Translations under genes and position numbers: made by a program | Shown: one piece after another, positions 21,756 to 33,503 of the stretch | How positions within the stretch are numbered: the stretch's first letter is position 1 | Layout: each line of letters opens with the position of its first letter | Assembly (NCBI RefSeq): GCF_964355755.1 | Contig: NC_092671.1 | Span: forward strand, 18,502,001 to 18,566,000 | Length of the DNA stretch: 64,000 nt | Direction: 5' to 3' | Source: Antedon mediterranea | Taxonomy: Eukaryota > Echinodermata > Crinoidea > Comatulida > Antedonidae | Notes under the pieces: generated by a model | Databases searched by the model: none | What the model was told of the DNA's origin: nothing | Seen by the model: only the letters and a program-made list of their open reading frames with translations

Positions 21756-24700
21756 GTATATTTTTGTTTTTACACTACATAAGCAAACCTAGATTGTTCC
21801 CAAATCCTTTTAGTTGGCTAGTTGGCATATAATAATCAAGAATATTTTTATTCGAGACACGAAAATATTTATCAATCTAGTTAGTGCATACTGAACGCAT
21901 GAATTTCTATTGTCTTTTAATTTTGACCACACTTGGTAAATGGGATGCGCCTGATAAATCATTGTAGATACCCTTGATATGCCGAATGAATTATTTTTGT
22001 GTTTGTGAAGCTCGGGAATAAATTGTTGTATTACTATAGTCATTATCATCATTAGCTATTAATTTTGTCAAAGTCGTCGTCCAGATCAGTGAAATCAATT
22101 TCTATTTTGTTTCGATTTTAAATAGTATACACATAATTGTTTATGAGTGGTGAGCTCGTAGTTTTCAGACAAAAATCGAAACGACAACTGCTTGTAATAA
22201 TGCATGAGTGGTAGAGTGACCCTTTCTAAAACCGAATTGGGACTTACTAAGAATATTATGTTTATCAATAAATGTAATGGCCATAAACAATTCTTTCAAA
22301 TACTTTAGACAAAAATGGTAAAATGGAAATTGGTCGATAGTTTGCGTTTATCGCCATTATTATTATTATTTTGCTTAACTTTAATTTATTTGGAAAAATT
22401 CCTGTCACAAGCGATGTATTAATGATATGTGCTAATGGTCGAGCTAGTATATCACAAATACATCATATCCACTTGAATTATTGGAATTGAGATCATTTAA
22501 TAATAATAATAAATATTTAATTACGTCAAAATCAGACACTGGTATGAACAAGGTTATATAGATGGCTGCAGTCGAGTGCTAACGTTAGTGTTTACCGACA
22601 TACTGACCAACCGACTGACATAGTGAACTGTAGAGTCGCGTTGCACGCGACTAAAAACATTGAATTAGATACCCTATTTCCCATGTATTTAATGGTACCA
22701 GAGAAGCGTGTCCCTAACTTGCCATTTCGGCCGTTTTTTCCAATATTGACTAATTAATATGTATTAAAAGCAATGGCCTTTCCACGAAACTACTAAATGA
22801 TTGTGATTTTTATTTCATTTGTTAGGAAATAGGCTATTTTTCTTATATTAATAGATTCCCAAGGTTTTCGTTTTTCAAAGTCCTCTTTATAATATTCGAT
22901 TTTTGTACTTGGTATACTTCATTTTATTTATTTATATGAAGTTTTTCTTTATTATTTAATTACCTTTCTATTCCTAATGTCATCCAAGGGGATCGTATTC
23001 TATCAGTTCGTATACGTCCCCGTTTTAATAGAAAACATTTGTCAATAGAAGAGAAGAAGTAATAATTTGCTCGAATTGAAAAACTAATTTGCATTATCGC
23101 TTGAGGGGACTTCTTTCAACAGCTGATTGTCAAGCTCAGATTTAAAATTATGTTTTTGCTCTTCAGAATAAGTACATTTCAAAATAAAGTTATGTCATAT
23201 GTCAGGATTTTTTTCTAATGACAAATTAAAACTCCACTCCCAAAGACTTAATAATAATATAGGGCCTAATAATAATATAATATATAATATAATAACATGA
23301 TTTTTATAACGCATATGCCACTCAAGGTGCTCAAGGCGCATTTAAAAAATAAAAAACAAATCATACAAATTTCTGACAAATAAAATGCAATTTCTTTGGA
23401 GACTTGTAATAAGACTTTGTAGAGAATCTTGTTTATGTTTTTCTTGTGAACGGGATTGCCATCTTTAAGAAGGATAGTGAATGAATTCGCTTATGGTTAT
23501 ACTTGGCATTTTTCCTAAATAGATATTTAAAAAAAAACAGAACCATTAGATATCACTTACGATAGGTATAGCTAATTCCAAATGACACGTAATGAGTAAT
23601 TAAACAATCAAATTACACGAATACATTCATGTCATTCGTTTAATGGTGGAGAATATTCCATTCGTTGAATCCAACTCATATTAATACTTTAATATATACA
23701 TTAATTGTTTGTATACTAAAACATTTAGTTACCATTAATAATTTGATTATCATTATTATTATTTTATACACAGATGTGGTACCGGTATATAGTATTAATG
23801 AGATCGGAGACGATTACTGTATTATTTTACCGCATTACGATGCAGATGACGAATATTTACAACTGGAATTTGACTACAATCATGCAATGGGAACATTCGA
23901 ATTAATTCCATCAACTGAAGCCTTCAAAAAATTTTGTATTAAAAATAATAACAATCAGATTTTAGGTAAAATTGGTATGAACATTTCGAAAGAAGGATTA
24001 CAAATTTGGCGTGACCACCAACATTCATCATTTTTCTATCTCAAAATGAATCCTATTCAAGAAATGAGGCAATTTTTGACTAATTCAAAAACGTTGTCTA
24101 TTTGCAAAAAAGGTAAGAACAATGGCGTTATGCAATGACCCTTTCAGCATAATAATTGTACAGATAATACGAAATTGAGTTCTAACATTGGTGATAAATA
24201 CTGTTTGGACATTTGGATGGTCAGATAATACCACGTTGCTATGTTACTATTTAAATTGCTTTTGTACTGTTTTTTACATTTTCTATACTACATAGTAGGC
24301 CTACTCGTAATTATCTAATTTTATTTAGGCCTAATGTATATTTTATTTTTATTAAAAGATAGGTCTGCTGGTTATACATTTGGTCACGATCGTCTTACTG
24401 TTGAACAACTTAGTTTCAGAGGTAGGATTGTACTTATTTTGTTAATGTTTCGGTACTACTCTATATAGGAATTTTAAGTGATCAAACAGCAAGTTGTTTG
24501 TCATTGACATAAAGAAACAAAAAAACTGTCCTAAGACCTATTCGCTAAGTTGAAACATGATATTTAGGCTTATGTTAAGAGCCATGAACCTATAATCCAG
24601 ATTTTAGTTATAGGGGAAATAGGACATGTTTTGCTGTTGAAATATAAGATGGGCGTTACATTTACATTATTTAGCCACCATCGCCGTACGTCCATGCGTC

Positions 24701-27700
24701 AACCACGTTTATTAATCTATACATAAATTTACGTAAGGGCAAAATTCGATAAATCGCAGTTTATTTCTAGAATTTTTACTCGATGGTATATAAAGTTGGT
24801 TCGTACTTTCGGTACTGATTTTAACCATCTGATGTAACCATGTTTACTAATTAAATTGAGTTAGATAATTAGTTATTGACAATTAAAACGAATTTAGGTT
24901 CAACGATTTGCCCCAAATAGGGGTGTTTCGTGGTCGTGGTATACACTGTCTAATGGATGTCCAACTTGAAAAATACCCGCAGACAATAATGCGAGGATGC
25001 TTCGCATTTTCATATCTCCTCCTACGATAATTGTTTTTAATAGCTGAAAACCGGTTGAACAGCTCGAGTACAGCATCATAATGTTGAAGACAGGGCGATT
25101 TTCTTTAAAAAAATACTATTTTGATAGATTTAATATACGTTTATACAAATGTTTTGATCTGCGATAAATGGAACATTCCAATCTCTGTTCCACAAGTGTC
25201 TATTCCCTCAGGCGTCGTAAAGACAAGTACTGTACAGTCATAACAAAAATTCGATACATTTTTTTCCAATCTGTGGAATCCTTTTTTTAACGCATAATGA
25301 GCTAGCCTTTCCAGTCGCCGTCTATTATGTACAATCAACTTTATTATTGCAGCTAAACCACCACCAACACCACCACCCTCCCCTCACTGGCATGAGTAGC
25401 GTTCGTTGTAAAGTCAGTAGAGGACAGGCCTACAGTACGAATGATCAGTACATGCCCTAAACGCAGAACGACTTTGGTGGTTAGGAAACAACTTAATTTT
25501 CAATACAAGTTGGGTAGTGGGTATCATAATTGGCTCTATGAAACAATTGACCATTAGGCCTACTAATTAAGTTGAGTTAGATAATTATTTATTGACGATT
25601 AAAGCGAATTTACGATTTGCCCCGAATAGAGGTGTTTAATATATTACTGACAGTTCCTTCTGAACGTTTGTAATCATGTAACTTCAAAAAAATATAAACG
25701 TCGTATTAGTGATGTATCGTTACATGTACTGTACTATTTCAATCGACTATGACGGTGACAGTTTCAACAAAGTATTACATCGCAATGTTTTACTGTGTTT
25801 ACTGGTATATTATTTGTAAAACATGAAAACCATTAATATTTCGTTACTAAATCGATAAAGAATATATTTAAAAATTGTTCGTCTTTGCATCCATCCTCTT
25901 CCCCATCCCTCAACCCAAATGTTACATACAAAACACAAATTCAGTTTGTTTCTTATTTTGTGACAAACTTCTTTTTCGGAAGTAATTCCCGGGGTGCTAA
26001 TTTTAGTTGAGTACATAAATCACCGTGTCTATTTATTCGTTCCTGTAAACAACATGTATTATTGTCCTGCATGTGCATTTGAAGTCGCCAGTTTTTTAAA
26101 CGCTGAAATGACTATGTATTCGAGAACCATCTGTGGCACGACCTAGATGGTACGCGAGCGAAGTGAGCGTACCATCTAGTTCATATAATTAGTTCAAAAC
26201 TAAACATATTTTTTTTTTCTCTTTTGTGGCGCAAACACCACTTTTATTCACATTCATATTATCTCATATTACATAAAATCGTATTATTTAACTTGTAAAT
26301 GTCGTTACAGTTCATAAGTAACATTTTTACATATACGAATTCTGTATTACTCCTTTTTTCATTAATTTTCTTATATTTTGTTATACACTTGACAGGATCA
26401 TCATTATCATCTATCCCGTTTTAAAATAGTTCACACATTTTCATTTGTTTGTTTTCATTTTACAACCCGGATTATACAATATATTTATATACATGATAAA
26501 AAAAAACAATAATAGCTCAGTACCACCAGTAACCCGTATCACTGTAATTCTTTTTCGGTTAATCGTATCAAATTAGAAATTATATTATCATAATCTTATT
26601 TCTTAAAGCTACCCATTTTTCTATACTTGTTTCTTTATTGTTATATGTTTCACATTCAATGTTATATAACATATTGCTTTTAAATGAATTCCATAAAGAT
26701 TTACCCACTGGCTTATTTAGTGCAGATAACATTTTTATTCTATAAATAGTAAATGCTGCAAAAGTGTAAATATAATCTATTAGCTTATCTCCCGTTCCTA
26801 GTATTAATTGTTTAAATGATATATTATTGTGATTTAAACTTACAAAGATACTAAGCATTTTCCTCCAATATTTCTGAATAAATCTACAACTAAAAAACAA
26901 ATGATTTTCATTTTCAATTTCTCCACATTTGTCACACGTTTGTGTTTCCTTAACTTTCCACTGATACAGCCGTTTGTTGGTAGGCAGTATTCTATTATAT
27001 ATTTATATTTTATATATATATATATTTTATATGTAACATCTTATAATTGAATTGTGCTAGTTTCTTATCTTTCATTTTACATACTTTCCGTAACCAAGAA
27101 GTTTTCCAATCAATGTTGTTATCATTGAAGTACTCTTCCCATTTTAGTTGTGACATTGGAATAATGAAATATTCTTTCACAAACCATGAGTATATTAGTT
27201 TGGTAGTATTAATCTCATACTTGGTCCCAACTAATTCATCATTATCATCACAATTGAAAATATCTACCTCCTTAATAATACGTTTCCATTGAATTGGTAT
27301 TGCCTTAATAATGCACAAATACTCATTTAACCAGTTTGTTTTACATTGTAGTTTCACCAGTATTTCGTTTGATGTTAAAAAAGTGTTCTTATTAACAATG
27401 TCTTTAATACTGATAATGCCACTGTCAATCCAATGCTTGTAGAAAAGCGATTTTTTTTTAGTTTAACGTAGTGGTTTCCCCACAGTTGCTCATTCATTAT
27501 ATCGTTATAAGTTTCAGGTTTTTTTTTAGAGATTCTGTTATAATTTATGTAGGCTTTTATCATATTTTTGTAAAACAGTGGAATTTTATCAGAATTAACA
27601 TCAATAATGTTATAACATGACATATTAAGTAAAACATTAACATCACATATTTTTTTAATATAATACATTGGAATATGTTTCCATTTAGCACCATCATCAT

Positions 27701-30700
27701 TCATAATTCTTTTTAACCAGCCACACATGAGTGCGTTAACATGAAGAGTAAAATCAGGCATTTTAATGCCTCCCATCTCAACATCACCAATTAGAGTTTT
27801 TCTTTTTATCTTTTCCCTTTTATTGTTCCAAATAAAATTATATATTAGATTTGTAACTTGTGTATATACATATTTTGGAACATCAGTGATATTTGCAGCA
27901 TATGTTAATTTAGATAGTGCAAGACTTTTCAGGATTATTATTCTACCAAAAATTGAGAGATTTCTAGCATTCCATTGTTTTAAAGTCTTTTCTAGCTCTA
28001 TTAATTTAACATCCCAGTTTTTTCTGGTACATTCTTCTGTATTATACCCTACATATATGCCTAAAATTTTGATCGGGTGTTTTACCCAATTTAATTCTAA
28101 AGGTCTATCTATTCTGTTCTTCCATTTACCAATCCAAAAAGCATTGGTTTTTTTTTTATTTAGTGTCATTCCAGATACTTCACAAAAACGTTCAATTACA
28201 CTGACTGCTGACTTAATACTTTTGTCATTACCAACATACAAAACCGTATCATCGGCTAATTGGCTTATTCTAGCTTCTATGTTATTTTCATTATTTGGAA
28301 GTTTAATACCCTTATAGTCATCTTTGTTTCTTATTCTAGATGCCATTACTTCAACCACTAAAATGAATAACAGAGCAGATAGAGGACAACCTTGTCTAAT
28401 ACCTCTTTCCATTTTAAAATTGTTTGAAACCCAACCATTGTTAACTGTGACACATTCAACGTTATTGTATAATACTTTTACCCAGTTACAAAAGAACATT
28501 CCAAAGTTAAACTTTTCTAGAATATTGAACATAAAATCTCTACTAATAGAGTCAAAAGCCTTCTTAAAATCTACGGTAATTATTGCCCCTTCGATATCAT
28601 TACACTCTGTATAATAAAGCAGGTCTTCTATTAACCGAATGTTTTCACCAGCGAAACGGCCTTTTATATAACCTTTTTGGTCTGAACTTACTATTGATTT
28701 AATAACCATTTTAAGTCTGTTACTTAATACATGTGCAAGAATTTTGTAATCGGTGTTTAAGAGGGTAATGGGACGCCAATTATTCAAATTTTCTCTTTCT
28801 CCATCCTTGAACAAAAGGGTGATTACACCTCGTTTTTGCGAAAAGGATAATTCTTGAGAATTATAACTTTCATTTAACGCATCGCAAATTAAATGTTTAA
28901 TATTATTCCAAAAGAACACATAAAATTCAACACTTAGACCATCCGATCCAGGTGTTTTATTTTTTTCCATCATTGAAATGGCCTTTTTACATTCATCAAT
29001 AGTGACGTAACCTTCACAATTTTCTTTTTCTATTTCTGAAAGCTTGTTTATAATAGAATTACAAAGGTATTTATTAATTTTTCCAGGGTTTATAACATTT
29101 TTTGCGTATAAACCTTCGAAATGTTGTATTTGTTCCTTTAAAATATCAATTGGGCTCGTTGCTAAGCTCCCATCTTTAGTAATTAAACTTTTTATGTGTT
29201 TCTTTTTACTTTTGGATCTTTCTAACCCAAGAAAGTATTTTGTATTCCGCTCGCCTTCCTCTATCCATTTTACTCTGGACCTAATTTGCGCGCCTTTTGC
29301 TTCTACATTATAAATGTTTTCAAGCTCTATTTTTTTGTTTTCAATTTTATTTTCAATGGTTATATCACAATTTTGAGTATTCATAATTGTTTCATTTAAG
29401 TTTTTTATTTGTTTTTGTAATTTTTCTTTCTTTTTATTCTGGTTACTAAACATATTTGGGTAGTAGTATATTATATTAATAACGTCCGTTCTCATTTTTA
29501 CAGCAGTCTAATTTATAATAGGTTGGTTAAAGAAAGGTAGAAAAAAGGGTATTTCGCTTCTTCTTGGTATGTTTATAACGAATTAAAATGTTAGATTATT
29601 ATTAGTTCTACTATTGTATAAACAGATTTATATCTGTAATAAGCCTAATTATATATTTATTTTGTACACCTAAAAAAATTCATTGAATGCGTGAAGACAA
29701 TAATAATGTATTTCTGCTTAGATTGTATTGTTAATACTACGACCAACAGCACGTTTACAGAATTACCCGAAGAGATACCTACATTTGTAACAGTTGATAT
29801 ACCATCAAACATACCATTTGAGCTACGCTTGTCCGGGAACGAAACCACAGGGAATGACATTTTTATTACATACACGTCAACATATGTAAGTATTGGTTTA
29901 GCCGACATCGATGAGGAAATAATGTACGAAAGCTATGAATTATTGTCTTGGAGAAAAGTAACAATAAAAATTTCTAATACGGAAATATGGATCGGCGGAC
30001 GACATAACAACTTATACTTGAATTTTAAACTAAGAAGTCATCGCTACATGAGAAAGCTCTGGTGGTCTGCAGATTTAAACAATGATCAATGTAAAATAGG
30101 TAAGAACAATTTGATGACTTGCTGTTGTATCGTTTGGATGGTGACACATTTTGCAAAGAAATTACTAATGTAGGCCTATTGGCAAGGCCAGCTCAGTGTC
30201 CTATTGTTAGATTGCCTTGATGTAACCAGGGAGTTGACAACTCCCTGATGTAACTATCAACTATTATTATCATTTTAATACTGCCTTAATTCTCGAACCA
30301 GAATGTAGTATATTACCATTGATAATTACAGGAACAAATGTTGTAATTAGTACAGGGTATGTTTATATCACTACGTAATATGCAATCTTATTTTGTTTGA
30401 TAATTATGACTACCTACACTCGCATTGCTTTACATTTTTGCTTAATATAATTAAATGTGTTGTTAGATTCAATGATGAATATAAATAGTCACTGAAAAAT
30501 ACCGAATTAATTTTTTAACAACTTTTTTAACATACGCGCTATCTAATTATGTTTAGATTGGCCTACATCGCATTGTTTAGATTAATTTGTATGGTGGAAA
30601 AGAAATTACTAATCTTATTACAATAACAATTTTAATATTTCTCCTATATAAAAGGTCACGTGGAGCAAGCATCTTCGGGTAGTCACGAAAAAATTCGCCC

Positions 30701-32533
30701 AGAAAACAGCACATATAATTATACTACAATGTACGATGTTAACAATGAAACAGAATTTGCAACACATTGCAAATGTAATTATACTGATTGTGGCACGGTT
30801 ACCTGCAATTCGGATGTCAACTGCAAGGTCATTTGTAACTGTATACCGGCAACAGAGCTGAAGTTCAAATGCAACTGCAGTTCCGGAAATTGTTTGTCAG
30901 TTTACGAACACTACGTAAATGGTGGCAGTGACAACAATAAAACAAGTACTGAATTTGTTGAACAAGGAAGCCTTACGGTATCGACATTGGAATACGATAA
31001 TACGGTATACGGAACAGGTAATGGTGAATTGGAGTATAATTCGACTACTGGGATACCATTGAATGCAACCTTTGGAAACAGTACGTTGGGACATAGTAAG
31101 ACATTGACAACTGAATCGTATAACGGAATAGGAAGCAGTGAGTTGAGTAATGAAATAGAAATTACTAAAACGGACATTACTGAAACGGGACGTAGTGGAA
31201 CGAAACATAGTGCAACTACTGGATCTGCAAATGATGGAAATGAGAATAGCCCTATCGAATCAGAAGCTAAAGAGGAAACACATGTATCAACAAATGATTA
31301 TATTGAGCTTAATTTCACACACACTGAAACCGACCGAATGTCAACCCAATCAGAGAAAGCAAGTACGTTTGTACACATGCTACAGATAGTATAAGTTTAC
31401 ATTATCTCTCTATTAAGCGGGAATTAAATCTAGTCAACTGGAATTACTTGGTTGTATAGATAGTAGCTTTTATACAATAAGTCCATTTGACTAGATTTTT
31501 AGTCGCGTGCAACGCGACTCTACAGCTCAATATGTCGGTTGGTTGGTCGGTAAACACTAACTTGAGAACGCGACTAAAGCCATGTAATGGCCTTGTTTTT
31601 AAAACATAAGACTACCTGGATGAATGACAATATCCATACTTGATTCGCAGTTAGCCAATTGAGAGAATTAGACTAATGTACATTAAAGATGTATTGTCCC
31701 TTGAAACACAACAAAAGGTCAAAATATTCTAAATTTAAATTGGCCATATCAAAGTAATATTAAAGTTATTCACTTTAAGTCGAAAATTCGAGCCAAAAAC
31801 AACGTAATTAACAGGTAAATTATTGATTACATTTCGTCTGAAAAAAAAACGCGAGCGAAAGTAAACAATGATTTCAAACCACGAGTATGTTTTCACACAG
31901 ATCGCGAGGAAGTTTTATGATTATGCATACAGAGTAGCCAAAAAAGCGCTTTGCTTTATGAGATATGTTTTGATCGAAAACTTTGACTGGCAGTCAAAAA
32001 CATCTGTATTTCACTAATTTTTGGTGAAAGTTAATAGCTATTATGATACTTTAAAATGACCCACTTTTTTCGAAATATTAATTTTTTTTGGAAGTAGTCA
32101 AAGGGACAATACATATTTAAGACTGAGAGAAAATGTTAATTGGCACATATTCCTTTTCCTAAAACATAATAATTATCGTTTAAAGGTTTACATGACGAAA
32201 TCAGTATGTTGATATCAAGTTTACTCTACACCACGTACGTACATTATTATGTGGTGTACTGCAAACCTTATATCAACATAATATTTATTATAATAATTAT
32301 CGACATATTTCTAAACATGTGTCTCTTTTCTTACAGGTAGTGATTTGAACATTCCACCGATGGTTATTTTACTAATTGCATTAATCGTTACTACAATGTT
32401 GGTTTTAGTAGTCGGTTGCTGTTGTATCATAGCGGGTTTTTTCAAACCACCCCAAAACAAGATAGCACAGGCGCCACCACCACCACCACCGATGCAGCCA
32501 CAACCACCAGACCGGTCAAACATACAGAAATAG
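21677..32533 (+). CDS. gene A: mucin-like type I membrane protein, unrecognised family (multi-exon)
   Basis: Proposed coding exons are 21,677-21,755, 23,774-24,112, perhaps 24,359-24,421, then 29,722-30,099, 30,655-31,362 and 32,337-32,533. All junctions are phase 1 and each internal exon is a multiple of three. The product is 566 residues, or 587 with the optional exon. Order: signal peptide; two beta-rich domains; ten-Cys module; Thr/Ser/Asn-rich stalk with many N-x-S/T sites; one membrane helix; CCC motif; proline-rich cytosolic tail. Gene B is a downstream paralogue with one beta domain. The largest intron (24,422-29,721) holds a Helitron and a truncated LINE. Alternatively, the first two exons belong to a separate truncated gene, but no other signal exon exists before 29,722. 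The domain layout suggests a cell-surface receptor or adhesion molecule. That is inference. Confidence 0.6.
22150..22420 (-). mobile_element. LINE reverse transcriptase fragment
   Basis: The minus-strand translation contains NYRPISILPFLSKVFERIVY, the conserved RT pre-motif A block of CR1/L2/Jockey-like LINEs, with KIFPNKLKLSK ahead of it. It is short and interrupted. Confidence 0.65.
22570..22652 (+). mobile_element. GACC-cored miniature inverted-repeat element, copy 1
   Basis: It starts AGTCGAGTGC and ends GCACGCGACT, near-perfect inverted ends of 10 bp. The core carries GTTAGTGTTTACCGAC and ACCAACCGACTGAC. Related copies lie at 31,501, 34,581, 35,111, 35,291, 38,964 and 39,590. Confidence 0.65.
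23230..23345 (+). repeat. AATAAT-rich run followed by a GCGC-type repeat word
   Basis: AATAATAT repeats lead into GATTTTTATAACGCATATGC then CACTCAAGGTGCTCAAGG. Near-identical text recurs at 53,155-53,225. It is a dispersed short repeat of unknown class. Confidence 0.55.
23774..24112 (+). CDS. gene A exon: first beta-rich domain
   Basis: This 339-base, phase 1-1 exon follows a TACACAG acceptor and ends at AAAAAG/GTAAGAACAAT. It encodes 113 residues with alternating hydrophobic strands (YCIILPHY, LQLEFDY, GTFELIPS, GKIGMNI, LQIWRDH, FFYLKM) and a late Cys-Lys-Lys-Gly. It aligns loosely with the exons at 29,722-30,099 and 58,281-58,667. Exon edges and the donor sequence GGTAAGAACAAT are shared with the 29,722 exon, supporting exon duplication. 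No known domain was recognised with confidence. Confidence 0.6.
24359..24421 (+). CDS. gene A optional 21-residue linker exon
   Basis: A 63-base phase 1-1 open segment lies between an ATTAAAAG acceptor and an AGAG/GTAGGA donor. It encodes DRSAGYTFGHDRLTVEQLSFR. The frame fits the gene, but the splice sites are weak and no counterpart was found in gene B. Confidence 0.3.
24716..26179 (+). mobile_element. non-autonomous Helitron, copy H2 (1,464 bp), in a gene A intron
   Basis: It begins TCTATACATAAATTTACG after a host A and ends with the 37-nt hairpin 26,143-26,179 closing in CTAG before a host T. It matches H1 and H3, in the opposite orientation to both. No ORF. Confidence 0.8.
26211..29505 (-). 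mobile_element. 5'-truncated Tx1/L1-type LINE in a gene A intron
   Basis: It is related to the LINE at 3,230-9,919 and inserted on the minus strand. It ends (26,211-26,241) in poly(T), a hairpin and CTTTTATTC, read backwards. The endonuclease is absent, so the copy is 5'-truncated at about 29,505. Confidence 0.85.
26580..29495 (-). pseudogene. LINE ORF2 remnant: reverse transcriptase and zinc-binding tail
   Basis: The main frame, 29,495-27,375, is 706 codons without interruption. It carries SRVKWIEEGERNTKYFLGL, NNWRPITLLN, TVDFKKAFDSISRDF (motif A), GIRQGCPLSALLF (motif B) and QLADDTVLYVG (motif C), so the polymerase core is intact. A frameshift near 27,375 moves homology to 27,357-27,010, and a TA-rich expansion at about 26,998-27,034 interrupts the next block. 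The zinc-binding CDKCGEIENENHLFFSC lies near 26,890-26,945, and 26,900-26,580 encodes the end. Unlike the 4,800-8,476 copy, its RT core has no stop, so it may be the younger insertion. Confidence 0.85.
29722..30099 (+). CDS. gene A exon: second beta-rich domain
   Basis: This 378-base, phase 1-1 exon follows TTCTGCTTAG and ends at AAAATAG/GTAAGAACAAT. It encodes 126 residues: PFELRLSGNETTGNDIFITY, YVSIGLAD, WRKVTIKISNTEIWIGG and a closing DQCKIG. It is clearly similar to gene B exon 58,281-58,667 (PFTLQLL, DIIITYT, VKIQISSTEIRI, SDCHIG). The strand pattern recalls beta-sandwich domains such as the Methyltransf_FA group, but I could not establish homology. Potential N-glycosylation sites: NTT, NST, NET. 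Confidence 0.65.
30226..30246. other. short perfect hairpin in an intron
   Basis: GGGAGTT-GAC-AACTCCC lies within a gene A intron, flanked by two copies of TGATGTAAC. It is probably a trace of an excised or tiny element. Confidence 0.4.
30655..31362 (+). CDS. gene A exon: ten-cysteine module and mucin-like stalk
   Basis: This 708-base, phase 1-1 exon begins GHVEQASSGSHEK. Ten Cys follow at about 30,768-30,893: HCKCNYTDCG, then CNSDVNC, CKVICNC, and CNCSSGNCLSVYEHY. All ten align with gene B (59,775-59,925). The rest is rich in Thr, Ser, Asn, Gly and Glu with many N-x-S/T sites, as in a heavily glycosylated stalk. It ends TDRMSTQS, matched by TDRMSTES in gene B, before a GTACGT donor also shared with gene B. 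The Cys spacing does not match EGF or any module I know. Confidence 0.7.
31501..31575 (-). mobile_element. GACC-cored miniature element, copy 2
   Basis: AGTCGCGTGC at the left and ACGCGACT at the right enclose GGTTGGTTGGTCGG (the reversed GACC core) and AAACACTAACTTGAG. It lies in the last gene A intron. Confidence 0.65.
31683..32120. mobile_element. TTAA-flanked MITE, piggyBac-like
   Basis: TTAA at 31,683-31,686 and at 32,117-32,120 flank inverted ends: AGATGTATTGTCCCTT on the left and, reversed, ATATGTATTGTCCCTT on the right. The TTAA duplication is the piggyBac hallmark. At 438 bp it has no transposase. Related ends occur at 33,504, 63,536-63,560 and 63,968. Confidence 0.65.
32337..32533 (+). 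CDS. gene A last exon: membrane helix and proline-rich tail
   Basis: After a TTCTTACAG acceptor the exon encodes PMVILLIALIVTTMLVLVVG, a single membrane span, then CCCIIAGFFKP and a short tail with APPPPPPMQPQPP, ending at TAG 32,531-32,533. Gene B ends in the same way. Three adjacent Cys at the inner membrane face are candidates for acylation, and the poly-proline run could bind SH3, WW or EVH1 domains. Both roles are inference. Confidence 0.75.
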
Positions 32534-32895
32534 AATTTCAGTAAACTGAAAAAATATTGATTACAAAAGAAACTTCACGTTTGCAGGACGATGTTACGCA
32601 TTATTATTATTATAAAATTTTAATCAAATAGAACTAAGCACCAAAATAATGTACGTTTTTGTTCATAACGTTTGTTGCGGAATAACATGCAATGTTACAT
32701 AACATTTAAAAATAACATACAATTTAATTAATAGCTAAGAAAATGTTTTTATAATTACAAAATACAAAAAAATAAAAATTGTTTTACATTTATTCATTAA
32801 ATATATCTTACACTATAAGCAATAAGTAACACGTTGTGTATTGGTAAAAAGTTTTCATAGCGTAAAGGAAATAAAGTGAAGTTGTGAATTCGACG

Positions 32896-32922
32896 TTTCG
32901 GTTGGTTTTGCTACAACCGAAA
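32896..32922. other. hairpin TTTCGGTTG / CAACCGAAA
   Basis: A perfect 9-bp stem with a 9-nt loop lies 18 bases before the long palindrome that follows. It falls in the probable 3' region of gene A. Confidence 0.7.
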
Positions 32923-32939
32923 TACATAATTATAAATTA

Positions 32940-32992
32940 AATACGATTATTTACAGTCATAATTAATAATTATGACTGTAAATAATCGTATT
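32940..32992. repeat. perfect 26-bp-arm palindrome with a one-base centre
   Basis: The left arm (32,940-32,965) starts AATACGATTATTTACAGTC. The right arm (32,967-32,992) is its exact reverse complement, separated by a single A. It would form a strong hairpin in RNA or a cruciform in DNA. Confidence 0.9.
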
Positions 32993-33503
32993 GTGTTTTG
33001 CTTATCTTACACGTGTGTAGGACAACATTCAAGCTTAAATAATTAAAATTTAGGCCAAATTATACCGAACATTTTAGCTTTTTTTGTGTGTGCTATCTTA
33101 TCTATGTTTTATAGATTGAAATATAGTATAATATAAATCGCTGATACAAATTGCATAGATATAACTTTTACCTTTGTGTATCTAAAAAAAACAGCATTTT
33201 AAAAATATTAAATATTGACTGAGTATAAAATCTGCTTTAAGGAATCCTTGTTAGATATTTTAGCAATAGGTCTACTTATTAACTTGTGTGTTTCTTAACG
33301 TTGTTGGTATTTTAAAAATATTATTCAATTCAATGTTTCCTAAATAATAATTATTACACAATTTCTATACATTTTCCACCTTTATTCGTTGTTTTAATTC
33401 ATTATTTAGCCATATCTGAATTTGTTCCAATTTATACTGTATTTATCTTGTTTATACATTTATATTTTTAATTCAATAAGTGTGCTTTAGGCCTATATAT
33501 ACT

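Larger units (their letters stand above)
21756..23773 (+). other. gene A intron with repeat fragments
   Basis: It contains a minus-strand LINE scrap (22,150-22,420), a GACC-cored miniature element (22,570-22,652) and an AATAAT-rich repeat (23,230-23,345). Nothing else was assigned; 22,660-23,220 looks like plain AT-rich intron. Confidence 0.5.

Noticed and set aside
23665-23773. Start of the first beta-domain exon at the in-frame codon 23,665
   Set aside because: The segment before 23,774 is an AT-rich intron with a TACACAG acceptor. The signal-peptide exon at 21,677 fits the phase and matches gene B.
27766-28317. 183-codon plus-strand frame
   Set aside because: It is the antisense shadow of the LINE polymerase on the minus strand.
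29722-30099. Beta domain as a galectin or a Methyltransf_FA (farnesoic acid methyltransferase-like) domain
   Set aside because: The strand pattern is suggestive, but the galectin HxNxR and WxxE signatures are absent and the Methyltransf_FA match is too weak by eye to name.
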